Source: Halorhodospira sp. | GTDB lineage: Bacteria > Pseudomonadota > Gammaproteobacteria > Nitrococcales > Halorhodospiraceae | DNA length: 38,637 nt | Assembly: GCA_007121755.1 (NCBI GenBank) | Contig: SKJZ01000217.1 | Coordinates: 1-38,637, forward strand | Direction: 5' to 3' | In this document: in pieces, positions 26,024 through 33,155 of the stretch | How the letters are laid out: each line of letters starts with the position of its first letter | Position numbering within the stretch: the stretch's first letter is position 1 | Made by a program: the position numbers and the translations under genes | Notes under the pieces: generated by a model | What the model saw: the letters and a program-made list of their open reading frames with translations, nothing else | Databases searched by the model: none | Told to the model about the DNA's origin: nothing

Positions 26024-26040
26024 GCACGGCCCCTCCGTGC
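26024..26040. terminator. Small hairpin between convergent genes
   Basis: A 6-bp stem GCACGG/CCGTGC with loop CCCCT occupies the gap between the convergent phosphoribosyltransferase and H-NS genes. Neither strand has a T-run after it, so it is at best a weak bidirectional terminator. Confidence 0.3.
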
Positions 26041-26041
26041 A

Positions 26042-26362
26042 TCAATTAATGCGGAGTTCTTCCAAATCCCGGCCGCTGGCCTCCCACTCCTTAACCCAAC
26101 TCGGTTTCCGTCCGCGGCCGGACCACCCTTGGTTGGCATCGCTGGGATGACGATACTTCATCGGCACCTTGCCACGCGCGGCGCCCTTGGCGCCGCCCGC
26201 GCTACCGACCAATTCAGTCAGGCTGAAGCCGTACTTTTCGGCCACGGCCTTCAATTCCCGCTGCGCCTCTTTGGCCTCATCGCGGCGCCGCCGTTTAATC
26301 TCCTTGTCAATCTGCCCTTTCAGTTCATCAAGCTCTTTTACAGAATACTTTGAAAGATCCAT
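26042..26362 (-). CDS. H-NS family nucleoid-associated protein
   Basis: DNA-binding xenogeneic silencer/nucleoid protein, 106 residues. The N-terminal half (about 7-45) is a charged coiled coil for oligomerisation (ELDELKGQIDKEIKRRRRDE). A Gly/Ala-rich linker follows, then the DNA-binding domain with the core motif QGWSGRGRKPSWV near residues 78-90, equivalent to the H-NS AT-hook-like loop. The compact form with KYRHP...W..WSGRGR resembles the BpH3/Bv3F-type group. GGGG at 6-9 nt precedes the ATG. A run of eight As upstream of its promoter may be an autoregulatory site. Confidence 0.92.
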   Translation of the reverse strand: MDLSKYSVKELDELKGQIDKEIKRRRRDEAKEAQRELKAVAEKYGFSLTELVGSAGGAKGAARGKVPMKYRHPSDANQGWSGRGRKPSWVKEWEASGRDLEELRIN

Positions 26363-26441
26363 AACATCCCCCTCTGTCCAGCCTCTGCCATACGACCCGG
26401 CACATCATCAATTAGCGCACCACCGTCGAACCCATGGCTGA

Positions 26442-26471
26442 ATTATGCAGAAGCAGATGGGTAATCCGCAA
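26442..26471 (-). promoter_or_regulatory. Predicted promoter of the H-NS family gene
   Basis: Minus-strand TTGCGG (26466-26471) and CATAAT (26442-26447) spaced by 18 nt give a start about 70 nt before the gene. Just upstream on the same strand is a T8/A8 tract (26481-26488), in UP-element position and of a kind H-NS proteins bind. The rest of the gap up to the palindromic element shows only a short direct repeat ATCGGTT. Confidence 0.4.
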
Positions 26472-26531
26472 GCGTTTAACAAAAAAAACCGATCGACAAC
26501 CGATATTGCCGACATTCCCTTTGCGGACCTT

Positions 26532-26677
26532 TTACTAGCGTTACGGAAAGTATTGCCGGAGGGAGATCTCTACGGGGGCGTCGGCGGCATGGATGCTGCC
26601 GTTGAGCGTACAGGGATGTATTTACAGCGTCCCCCGTAGAGATCTCCCTCCGGCAATACTTTCCGTAACGCTAGTAA
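26532..26677. repeat. Large palindromic element, copy 2 (47-bp perfect arms)
   Basis: Arms 26532-26578 and 26631-26677 are perfect 47-bp inverted repeats, enclosing a 52-nt core. The core opens with CGTCGGCGGCATGGATGC, a hairpin, and ends with AGCGTACAGGGATGTATTT; both parts match copy 1 (13037-13267). The arm sequences differ from copy 1 except for the innermost TACGGGGG. The element begins 7 nt after the pdxH stop, so it would form a very long hairpin at the 3' end of the adk-nfeD-pdxH message. A short plus-strand open frame across it is a by-product of the repeat. Confidence 0.9.
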
Positions 26678-26684
26678 TCACGCT

Positions 26685-27302
26685 TTATGGGTTCAATAGG
26701 GTGTGCGTCCACCCCGCGGGGGCGAACTCATAACGCTCCCGATCGTGGAGACGGCCGTCGCCAGCCTTCCATAGCTCCACACTATAAGGAATAATCCGAT
26801 AGCCGGACCAGTGGGCCGGCCGGGGGACTTCGTTGGGAAACGCCGCCTCAACCTCCGCCACGCGGGAGTCGAGTTGTTCACGCACCGCCAGGGGCTCCGA
26901 TTGGCGCGACGCCCAGCCACCGATCTGACTGAGTCGAGGACGTGACGCCCAGTAGCGGTCCGCTTCCCCGTCGCTCACCGGCGCCACGACGCCGCGAATC
27001 TCCACCTGCTCGCCCAACGGCTGCCAGAAAAAGCAGAGGGCCGCCCGCGGATTCTCCGCAAGCTGCCGCGCCTTCCGGCTCTGCCGATTGGTATAAAAAA
27101 CGGCGCCGCTCTCATCCAAACCTTTCAATAAAACAGTACGCGCCGATGGCCAACCGTCCGCTCCGGTGGTCGCCAACACCGCCGCCGCCGGCTCGATCAG
27201 ATCGGTCTTCCCCGCCCGCTCCAAGGCGTCCCACACGCGTTCCACGGCCTCGCGATAGACCCCGTCGGTAGGGGGAGTTGCCGCGTACTGATTACTCTCC
27301 AT
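26685..27302 (-). CDS. pdxH: Pyridoxamine 5'-phosphate oxidase
   Basis: FMN enzyme that oxidises pyridoxine/pyridoxamine 5'-phosphate to pyridoxal 5'-phosphate. The 205-residue protein shows the FMN/substrate motifs ARTVLLKGLDESG, FYTNRQSRKARQLAENP, ALCFFWQPLGEQVEIRG and the split-barrel SRQSEPL segment (IGGWASRQS). The C-terminus (RYEFAPAGWTHTLLNP) differs a little from the usual WxxxRLxP ending. Its start overlaps the NfeD stop by 11 nt, and the palindromic element lies just downstream. Confidence 0.94.
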   Translation of the reverse strand: MESNQYAATPPTDGVYREAVERVWDALERAGKTDLIEPAAAVLATTGADGWPSARTVLLKGLDESGAVFYTNRQSRKARQLAENPRAALCFFWQPLGEQVEIRGVVAPVSDGEADRYWASRPRLSQIGGWASRQSEPLAVREQLDSRVAEVEAAFPNEVPRPAHWSGYRIIPYSVELWKAGDGRLHDRERYEFAPAGWTHTLLNP

Positions 27303-28704
27303 CCGGTTCCACCTTCAACGTCAATCCCTCCTTATCCACAATGCGTAGCCGCTGCCCCTTCTTCACGGGCGTCTCGCTGACCGCGTTCCAACGCTCACCC
27401 GCATACCTGACGGCACCGTGCCCGGAAAAGTCCTCATCGGCGACAGTCGCGGCGCCGATCAACTCATCACCACCCCCGAGTTTCGGACGGCGCCACGCCT
27501 TGAGCGCCATCGTCGCAATTCCGGTAAAGATCAGCAAGCTGGACAGCGTAAAGCCGGCGATCACGTAGGCTGAAATCTGAAAACCCGGCACATCGGTATC
27601 CATGAGCATAATGGAGCCGAGGACAAAGGCGATCACCCCTCCTATTCCGAGAATACCGAAGCTGGGCATAAACGCCTCCGCCACCATGAAGCCGATGCCG
27701 AGCAGGATCAGCGCGACACCGGCGTAGCTGATCGGCAGGGCCTGGAAGGCGTACAACGCCAGCAGGAGACTGATTCCGCCCAACACGCCGGGCACCAGGG
27801 AGCCGGGATTCATCAATTCGAAGATGATCCCGTAGATGCCGAGAAGCATTAGAATATAAGCGACATTGGGGTTGGTCAGAACGGCCAGCAGTTGATTGCG
27901 CCAGTCGGGCTCCATCCTCTCGACCAGCACCCCGGCGGTCTCCAGGGTCATCTCGCCCACTTCCAGCTTAACCGTGCGGCCGTCGGCCTGGCGGAGAAGG
28001 TCATCGACGCTCTCCGCCAGCAGATCGATGACATTGAGCTCCAACGCCTCGCTGGCCGGGATACTCACTGCCTCGCGCACCGCCTGCTCGGCCCACTCGA
28101 CGTTACGCCCGCGCAACTCCGCCAACCCTTTGATATACGAAACGGCGTCCTCCAAGACCTTGCGCTCCATCGCATCGGCGGGACGGCGCTCCTCCGGAGG
28201 CTCATCTTCATCCTCGTCCTCATCGGCCACCTCGTCGTCCTCCTCCCGCGCACCGGGAAACGGCCGGCCGTTCTCCTCCTCACCACCGGGAAAGATGCCG
28301 CCGCCGCCTCCGATCTGAACGGGCGTGGCAGCCCCCAGCGTAGTCGCCGGCGCCATCGCGGCGACATGGGAGGCGTAGAGGATATAGGTGCCGGCGCTCG
28401 CGGCCCGGGCGCCGCTGGGCGCAACATAGGTGGCCACCGGCACACGGGACGCCAGTATGGCGCCGATGATATCGCGCATGGCGGTATCGAGACCGCCGGG
28501 GGTATCGATGCGCAGGATGACCAGAGAGGCGTCAATATCGTCCGCCCTGCGCAACCCCCTGGTCACGTAGTCGGTCGTCGCCGGCCCGATGGCCCCTTTG
28601 ACGTCGAGCATCAGGGCGGCGGGCTCGTCCTCCTCACCCATAGCGGCCGGAATCACGAACAGGAGACAGAGCAACGAGAGTGCAAGCAGCCGTTGCGGGA
28701 TCAT
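27292..28704 (-). CDS. NfeD family membrane-bound serine protease (full length)
   Basis: Long-form NfeD protein, 470 residues. Order: signal peptide (LLALSLLCLLFVIPAAMG), a ClpP-like periplasmic protease domain (DTPGGLDTAMRDII; catalytic Ser103 in AASAGTYILY; a Lys general base expected near residue 182), four to five membrane helices (about 270-410) and a C-terminal OB-fold NfeD domain. An acidic insertion at about 142-172 (run of alternating D/E, then P and E) separates the two parts of the protease domain. Partners are usually stomatin-like proteins, but none is adjacent here. Start ATG chosen for its GGAG and the signal peptide. Confidence 0.9.
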   Translation of the reverse strand: MIPQRLLALSLLCLLFVIPAAMGEEDEPAALMLDVKGAIGPATTDYVTRGLRRADDIDASLVILRIDTPGGLDTAMRDIIGAILASRVPVATYVAPSGARAASAGTYILYASHVAAMAPATTLGAATPVQIGGGGGIFPGGEEENGRPFPGAREEDDEVADEDEDEDEPPEERRPADAMERKVLEDAVSYIKGLAELRGRNVEWAEQAVREAVSIPASEALELNVIDLLAESVDDLLRQADGRTVKLEVGEMTLETAGVLVERMEPDWRNQLLAVLTNPNVAYILMLLGIYGIIFELMNPGSLVPGVLGGISLLLALYAFQALPISYAGVALILLGIGFMVAEAFMPSFGILGIGGVIAFVLGSIMLMDTDVPGFQISAYVIAGFTLSSLLIFTGIATMALKAWRRPKLGGGDELIGAATVADEDFSGHGAVRYAGERWNAVSETPVKKGQRLRIVDKEGLTLKVEPDGE

Positions 28705-28793
28705 GCGGATACTCCGAAGATAAAGACCCGACTGGATAGTGTGGACCGTCCGGGGATCTCGCACCAGAGTACCGCCGACACAGAAAGGCCTGC

Positions 28794-28822
28794 AGCCCGG
28801 CCCCGGTCGGGCCAGGCCGGCT
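28794..28822 (-). terminator. GC-rich hairpin after adk, possible weak terminator
   Basis: In the 170-nt gap between adk and the NfeD gene, the minus strand can form AGCCGGCC paired with GGCCGGGCT (one bulge). No T-run follows, only CCTTTCTG. It may reduce read-through; no convincing promoter for the NfeD gene was found in the rest of the gap. Confidence 0.3.
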
Positions 28823-28874
28823 GCGGAGCGGGCGCGGAGATAGAGTCACCGCACCCGCTTCCTGCCAGGCAACT

Positions 28875-29531
28875 TCAGCCCTTCAACTGCTCCAGGATAC
28901 GATCGCGGACACCCTCAACGCTGCCCGTGCCGTTCACGGCCACGTAACGGGGCGCGTCCGATCCGCCCTGGTCGGCGAGCTTGGAGTAGAACTCCACCAA
29001 CGGGCGCGTCTGCTCGTGATAGACCGAGAGGCGGTGGCGCACCGTCTCTTCCTGGTCGTCATCCCGCTGCACCAGATCCTCTCCGGTGGCATCGTCCTTG
29101 CCCGGCACCTTCGGCGGATTGTGGGTAACGTGGTAGACCCGCCCGGAATCCGGATGGACACGCCGGCCCGACATCCGTTCGACAATGTCCTCGTCCGGAA
29201 CCTGGATCTCGACCACGGCATCGATCCGGACGCCGTCCCTGACAAGGGCCTCGGCCTGAGCAATGGTTCTCGGAAAACCGTCGAAGAGGAAACCGTTGGC
29301 GCAATCCGGCTGCGCCGTGCGCTCCTTCACGAGGCCGAGGATAATATCGTCGGAGACCAGCCCACCGGCATCCATCACCTTTTTCGCCTCCAGCCCCAGT
29401 GGCGTCCCCTCCTTGACCGCCGCCCGCAACATATCCCCGGTGGAGATCTGCGGGATCGAGTAGGCTTCACACAGATACGCCGCCTGCGTTCCTTTGCCAG
29501 CTCCAGGGGGGCCCAATAGAATAATACGCAT
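28875..29531 (-). CDS. adk: Adenylate kinase
   Basis: Balances adenine nucleotides (ATP + AMP to 2 ADP). The 218-residue long-form enzyme has the P-loop GPPGAGKGTQ (residues 7-16), AMP-binding ISTGDMLRAAV, the signature FLFDGFPRTIAQAEAL and the LID domain with RRVHPDSGRVYHVTHNPPKV. The LID has no zinc cysteines, as in enteric bacteria. ATG chosen for GGAGG four nt upstream; the longer frame runs into the divergent intergenic palindrome. Confidence 0.98.
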   Translation of the reverse strand: MRIILLGPPGAGKGTQAAYLCEAYSIPQISTGDMLRAAVKEGTPLGLEAKKVMDAGGLVSDDIILGLVKERTAQPDCANGFLFDGFPRTIAQAEALVRDGVRIDAVVEIQVPDEDIVERMSGRRVHPDSGRVYHVTHNPPKVPGKDDATGEDLVQRDDDQEETVRHRLSVYHEQTRPLVEFYSKLADQGGSDAPRYVAVNGTGSVEGVRDRILEQLKG

Positions 29532-29573
29532 AACACCTCCGCTCTCATTGAATAATGAATGCCTGCTGATGAT

Positions 29574-29621
29574 CCTTGGAAAACCGCCACACGGAACCGT
29601 TCCTATGGTGTTTTTCCAAAG
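29574..29621. repeat. 48-nt imperfect palindrome upstream of adk
   Basis: The two halves of this 48-nt stretch pair outward-in as CTTTGGAAAA against TTTTCCAAGG (one G-T), then CACCATA against TGTGGCG with two mismatches, around the centre GGAACGGTTCC. It lies 42 nt upstream of adk and 54 nt upstream of the first start of the pentapeptide gene, in a divergent gap where a terminator makes no sense. It could be an operator, an mRNA leader hairpin or a decayed repeat. Confidence 0.7.
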
Positions 29622-29675
29622 ATCAACCCGCCAGTATGCGGTGAGCCTAACAGACCGTATCGGCAATGAGGGTCT

Positions 29676-30554
29676 ATGAAATATAAGAGAACAATTATCT
29701 ATCAGAGTGGTAGGCCGGCCTCAATCCAGTTTCATTGGGGGGACCATAAGCTTGGCCGAATGCCCCCCGAGCGGACGACAGCGCATTACCTGATAAACCT
29801 CCGCCTAATCCGTATATTAGCCTCTTTTACGTTATTGTTTCTGTCGAGTGCGCTCTACGCCAACAGCCACTGCGACGCGCCGCCTCAAGCCGGCGTGAAC
29901 TGGGTTGGCTGCGATCGGACCGGGGCTGACCTCCAAGGGCGGGATCTGGAGCACTCCACGCTCACACAGACAGTGCTGGATGGCGCCGACCTCTCCGGCG
30001 CCATGTTGCGCAGGGCCGATCTCGGAAGTTCCAGCTCCATCGAGACGCTATTTATTGATGCGAACCTAAGCGGCGCCCGGCTGGTCTCCGCGGATCTGCG
30101 CCGGGCGAACTTTACCGGCGCGGATCTCCGCGGTGCCCGCATGGAACGCAGCGAAGCCGCCGAAGCCGTTTTTCGGCATACGAATGCCGAAGGGCTCAGC
30201 GCCGGGTCGGCGCTCTTCAACGGCGCAGACTTCAGCGGCGGCGCCAATCTCACCAACGCGCTGTTGCGGAGGGCGGAGTTGCGCGGCGTGGACGCGGTAG
30301 GCGCCACCCTCCGCGGAGCGGAGCTGCGGGGAGCCAATCTGGAGGGAGCAGATTTGACGCAGGCGGACTTGAGCCGCGCCGACCTGCGAGACGCCTACTT
30401 AGTGGACGCCGTCCTCCGTGACACCGACCTTCAACGGGCGGATCTACGCGGGGCCGACATCACCGGCGTGGACTTCGAAGGCGCCCGGTTGGGCAACGCG
30501 ATATGGGTGGACCGCCGGCGCTGCCGCCCCGGCTCTATCGGCCGCTGCGAGTAA
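29676..30554 (+). CDS. Exported pentapeptide-repeat protein
   Basis: From about residue 80 to 275 the protein is a run of A(D/N)LxX pentapeptides (ADLSG, ANFTG, ADLRG, AELRG, ANLEG, ADLTQ), which fold as a right-handed quadrilateral beta-helix. A hydrophobic segment at about 42-61 (LRLIRILASFTLLFLSSALYA) followed by NSHC looks like a signal peptide, so the repeat domain is probably periplasmic. It ends with AIWVDRRRCRPGSIGRC, a Cys-containing cap seen in exported members. The start is uncertain: an ATG at 29760 would place the signal peptide closer to the N-terminus. Function unknown. Its 3' end overlaps the convergent NRDE gene by 20 nt. Confidence 0.85.
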   Translation: MKYKRTIIYQSGRPASIQFHWGDHKLGRMPPERTTAHYLINLRLIRILASFTLLFLSSALYANSHCDAPPQAGVNWVGCDRTGADLQGRDLEHSTLTQTVLDGADLSGAMLRRADLGSSSSIETLFIDANLSGARLVSADLRRANFTGADLRGARMERSEAAEAVFRHTNAEGLSAGSALFNGADFSGGANLTNALLRRAELRGVDAVGATLRGAELRGANLEGADLTQADLSRADLRDAYLVDAVLRDTDLQRADLRGADITGVDFEGARLGNAIWVDRRRCRPGSIGRCE

Positions 30555-31317
30555 CGAAGTCGAACCGGCGGGTATTCCGCGCCCGCCCCTCGGCATCGTA
30601 TTGCCGCTCGACGAAGACGGCCCGACCGCTCCCGGAGAGCGCGAAGACGGTCGAACTGCGCGTCCCGTACTCGGGGCCAACGATGAACATCGGAGCCAGG
30701 AACCGCTCTCTCGCTATGCCGACACCGGTATCCGGCAGCTCCGCATCATCAGGCTGGCGGCGGTCGTAGAGCATCTCCAGCAAGGCGTCCGGATCGGGAG
30801 CGCCGCCGGCGCCTCTGCGCCCGATGATCTCCGCCATCGCGGCCTTCGCCCACTCCGTCTTGGGCCACGGGGCATTGAGGGGGCCGTTGCTGATAGCGTG
30901 TATACCGGGGTCCAACGCCGCCACCGCCGTCTCTCCCCGATTGGAGCAGCACAACAGGCTGTCGCGATCGCCGTAGAGGAGAGTAAAACCGGGGAACTTC
31001 TCTCTCTCAGTCTCCAGCCATGCGTGAAATGCCTCGGTACCGGCGGCGGCAAGCCACGCCAACGGCAATGAACCCCGGCTGGCCCCTTCAACTGGCTGCG
31101 GTGAGGAGTCACGGAAATTCGTCACCGCGGCAAAGCGGCCGTCCTCCCCGGCCCCGAACCAAGTACCCCCGGCACGGCGATCGCGCCCGGCAAGCACCCC
31201 CTGTTCCGGCCACCAGTGGGCGGGATCCGTATCCCGGCGGTGAAACTCATCACGGTTCGCCGCCACGACCAGCGGCCAACCACGGGATTCACGATAGGCG
31301 ACAACGATTAGGCACAC
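30535..31317 (-). CDS. NRDE (TANGO2-like) family protein
   Basis: A 260-residue protein of the NRDE/TANGO2 family, named for the motif seen here in VVAANRDEFHRR near residues 17-28, directly after the MCLIVVAY N-terminus with Cys2. Other family stretches are AGRDRRAGGTWFGAGEDGRFAAVTNFRD and the late AISNGPLNAPWPKTEW. The biochemical function is not established; roles in haem or lipid handling have been proposed for eukaryotic relatives. It is the most distal gene of the minus-strand block and ends inside the convergent pentapeptide gene. Confidence 0.9.
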   Translation of the reverse strand: MCLIVVAYRESRGWPLVVAANRDEFHRRDTDPAHWWPEQGVLAGRDRRAGGTWFGAGEDGRFAAVTNFRDSSPQPVEGASRGSLPLAWLAAAGTEAFHAWLETEREKFPGFTLLYGDRDSLLCCSNRGETAVAALDPGIHAISNGPLNAPWPKTEWAKAAMAEIIGRRGAGGAPDPDALLEMLYDRRQPDDAELPDTGVGIARERFLAPMFIVGPEYGTRSSTVFALSGSGRAVFVERQYDAEGRARNTRRFDFVTRSGR

Positions 31318-31332
31318 CGCGCCCTCATCGGG

Positions 31333-32475
31333 TCAACGCGTTGAAAACGCGAACAGCCTGCCCCGGGCATCCAGCACGTAGAGACGGCCGTCCTCGCCCC
31401 TTAACGGTGGCTTATGGATCGGCACGCCGGACAGGCGGGTCCGGTCGACAAAAGCCCCATCCCGCACCCGCAGCCAATTCAGATATCCGGAGCCGTCGGC
31501 CACCACCACGTATTCATCGTGAACCACCGGGGCAGTTAGTACCAGCCCTTCCAGCGCATCCTGGCGCCATGCAGTAGCCCCGTTCTCACGGTCGAGCGAC
31601 CAGACAAGACCGTCGTCGTCAACCACGAAGACCGCGTCGCCGGCGGTGGCCAATCCTCGATGGCTTGCGATCTCCCGGCGCCACACCTCGGCTCCGTCGA
31701 CCATGCGATAGGCAGCCACAGCGCCCTGATAAGCCACCGCCAGCGCGAGCCCCCGGTCGATCAGGGGGTCCGCGACGATATCGGCCATCCGCTCCAGATC
31801 ACTGACCCCGCGCCGCTCCTGGACCTCGCGCTCCCAGTTCGCCTCCCCATCTTGGACGCTCAACGCTACCAGACGACCGCTCTCCAGCCCCACCACGACG
31901 CTGCCACCGGCCACGGCCGGCGCGCTATTGCCGTGCAGCGTAAGGGGCGGAAGGGTGCGCTCGAAGATCCACAGGCGCCCGCCCGTCTCGGCGTTCAGTC
32001 CGAAGATGCGGCCGTCGGCGCTCCGGGCCACCACCACGCCACGCGTATAGCGTGGCGGCGCCAATACCTCGCTGGAGAGCGTCTCGCGCCAAAGCTCATC
32101 GCCGCTTTCCGGGTCGAGGGCGTAGACGCGCCCCTTGCGGTCGCCGAGCAACAGTAGGCCGCCCTCCACCACCGGACCGGCGGATAGCGGCCGCTCCATC
32201 CGCCGATGCCAGACTGTCGTACCGCTCCGGGCGTCCAGGGCACGCACCCACCCCCGGCTGTCCGCTACGTAGATGCGTCCGCCACCGTAGGACGGCGCCA
32301 AGCCGAAACCGGCCGCTCCTTGGCTGCCGGCGGGCCAGCGGCTCCACTCATGGGCGACCGAAACGCCTGCAAACTCCGCCTCCGGCTTAGGATCGGGGGG
32401 CGGCGTGGGAGAACCGGCGCAACCGTGGAGCATCAACACGGCGGTAATGAGCGGCAGAGACCACCAGTGTCGCAC
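31333..32475 (-). CDS. bamB: Outer membrane assembly lipoprotein BamB
   Basis: Beta-propeller lipoprotein of the BAM complex, which inserts beta-barrel proteins into the outer membrane. The signal peptide ends in a lipobox LMLHGC (Cys19). The mature 360 residues consist of PQQ-type repeats: blades with GRIYVADSRGWVRALDARSG, GGLLLLGDRKGRVYALDPESG, GVVVARSADGRIFGLNAETG, EYVVVADGSGYLNWLRV and LYVLDARGRLFAF. It lies 4 nt after yfgM. The der GTPase gene, usually next, is replaced here by the NRDE gene. Confidence 0.95.
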   Translation of the reverse strand: MRHWWSLPLITAVLMLHGCAGSPTPPPDPKPEAEFAGVSVAHEWSRWPAGSQGAAGFGLAPSYGGGRIYVADSRGWVRALDARSGTTVWHRRMERPLSAGPVVEGGLLLLGDRKGRVYALDPESGDELWRETLSSEVLAPPRYTRGVVVARSADGRIFGLNAETGGRLWIFERTLPPLTLHGNSAPAVAGGSVVVGLESGRLVALSVQDGEANWEREVQERRGVSDLERMADIVADPLIDRGLALAVAYQGAVAAYRMVDGAEVWRREIASHRGLATAGDAVFVVDDDGLVWSLDRENGATAWRQDALEGLVLTAPVVHDEYVVVADGSGYLNWLRVRDGAFVDRTRLSGVPIHKPPLRGEDGRLYVLDARGRLFAFSTR

Positions 32476-32479
32476 CCGG

Positions 32480-33112
32480 CTACGCTCCCTCGTCCAAGTT
32501 CCCGAGTTTCAGTTCGATAAACCGCCGGGCCTGCGAACTCAAACGGTCGGCTTGTAAGGCCTCCCGATACGCCTCCACGGCGGCGCTCGACCGCCCCATG
32601 TTGTACAGCAAATCGCCGCGCAGGTCGGCGTAAGCGCCGGCAAAGCCCGGAGAGACCGGCACCGAGACCAGCGCCAAGGCCTCATCTTCACGCCCGGCGG
32701 CGGCAAGCGCGCGAGCCTGCCGCAATCGGGCCAGCTCGACCAGTGCGGTGTCGCCGCTATTCTCAACCACCCACCCCAGGGCTTCCGCGGCCGCGATATG
32801 TTCTCCGTGTTCCATCTGGCGCGCCGCAAGCCGCAGCGCGGCCATGGCCGCGTAACCGCTGCCGGAATGTTCGTCCATCACTTGCCGGGCGGTGCGCGCC
32901 ACCTCATGGAGATCGGTCCCGCTCCGTTCGGCTTGCAGGAACTGCCCATAAGCCACCGTGGCATCCCGGGCCTGGCCCTCCTGCCACTGGCCGTAACCCC
33001 ACCAACCGGACAGACCGGCCACGGCCAATCCAACGCCGAACACGATAGCGCGGCCGTTGTTCCGCCACCAGTCGCGCAGCGCCTGGATCTGCTCTTCATC
33101 TGTTTGGTCCAT
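32480..33112 (-). CDS. yfgM: YfgM-type membrane-anchored TPR protein
   Basis: Ancillary SecYEG translocon protein family. A cytoplasmic N-terminus (MDQTDEEQIQALRDWWRNNG) precedes a single membrane helix at about 21-40, and a periplasmic region of TPR-like helices follows, with repeats such as GYAAMAALRLAARQMEHGEHIAAAEAL and DLRGDLLYNMGRSSAAVEAYREAL. At 210 residues it matches E. coli YfgM. ATG chosen for GGAG at 5 nt. It stands between hisS and bamB, its usual position. Confidence 0.93.
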   Translation of the reverse strand: MDQTDEEQIQALRDWWRNNGRAIVFGVGLAVAGLSGWWGYGQWQEGQARDATVAYGQFLQAERSGTDLHEVARTARQVMDEHSGSGYAAMAALRLAARQMEHGEHIAAAEALGWVVENSGDTALVELARLRQARALAAAGREDEALALVSVPVSPGFAGAYADLRGDLLYNMGRSSAAVEAYREALQADRLSSQARRFIELKLGNLDEGA

Positions 33113-33155
33113 GGATGCTCCTTTTGAACCTCTCAATCAAGATGTTCTTGCCGGA

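Noticed and set aside
26445..26639. Small plus-strand frame across palindromic element copy 2
   Set aside because: Most of it is the element core read as protein; this kind of frame arises from the repeat and has no ribosome site.
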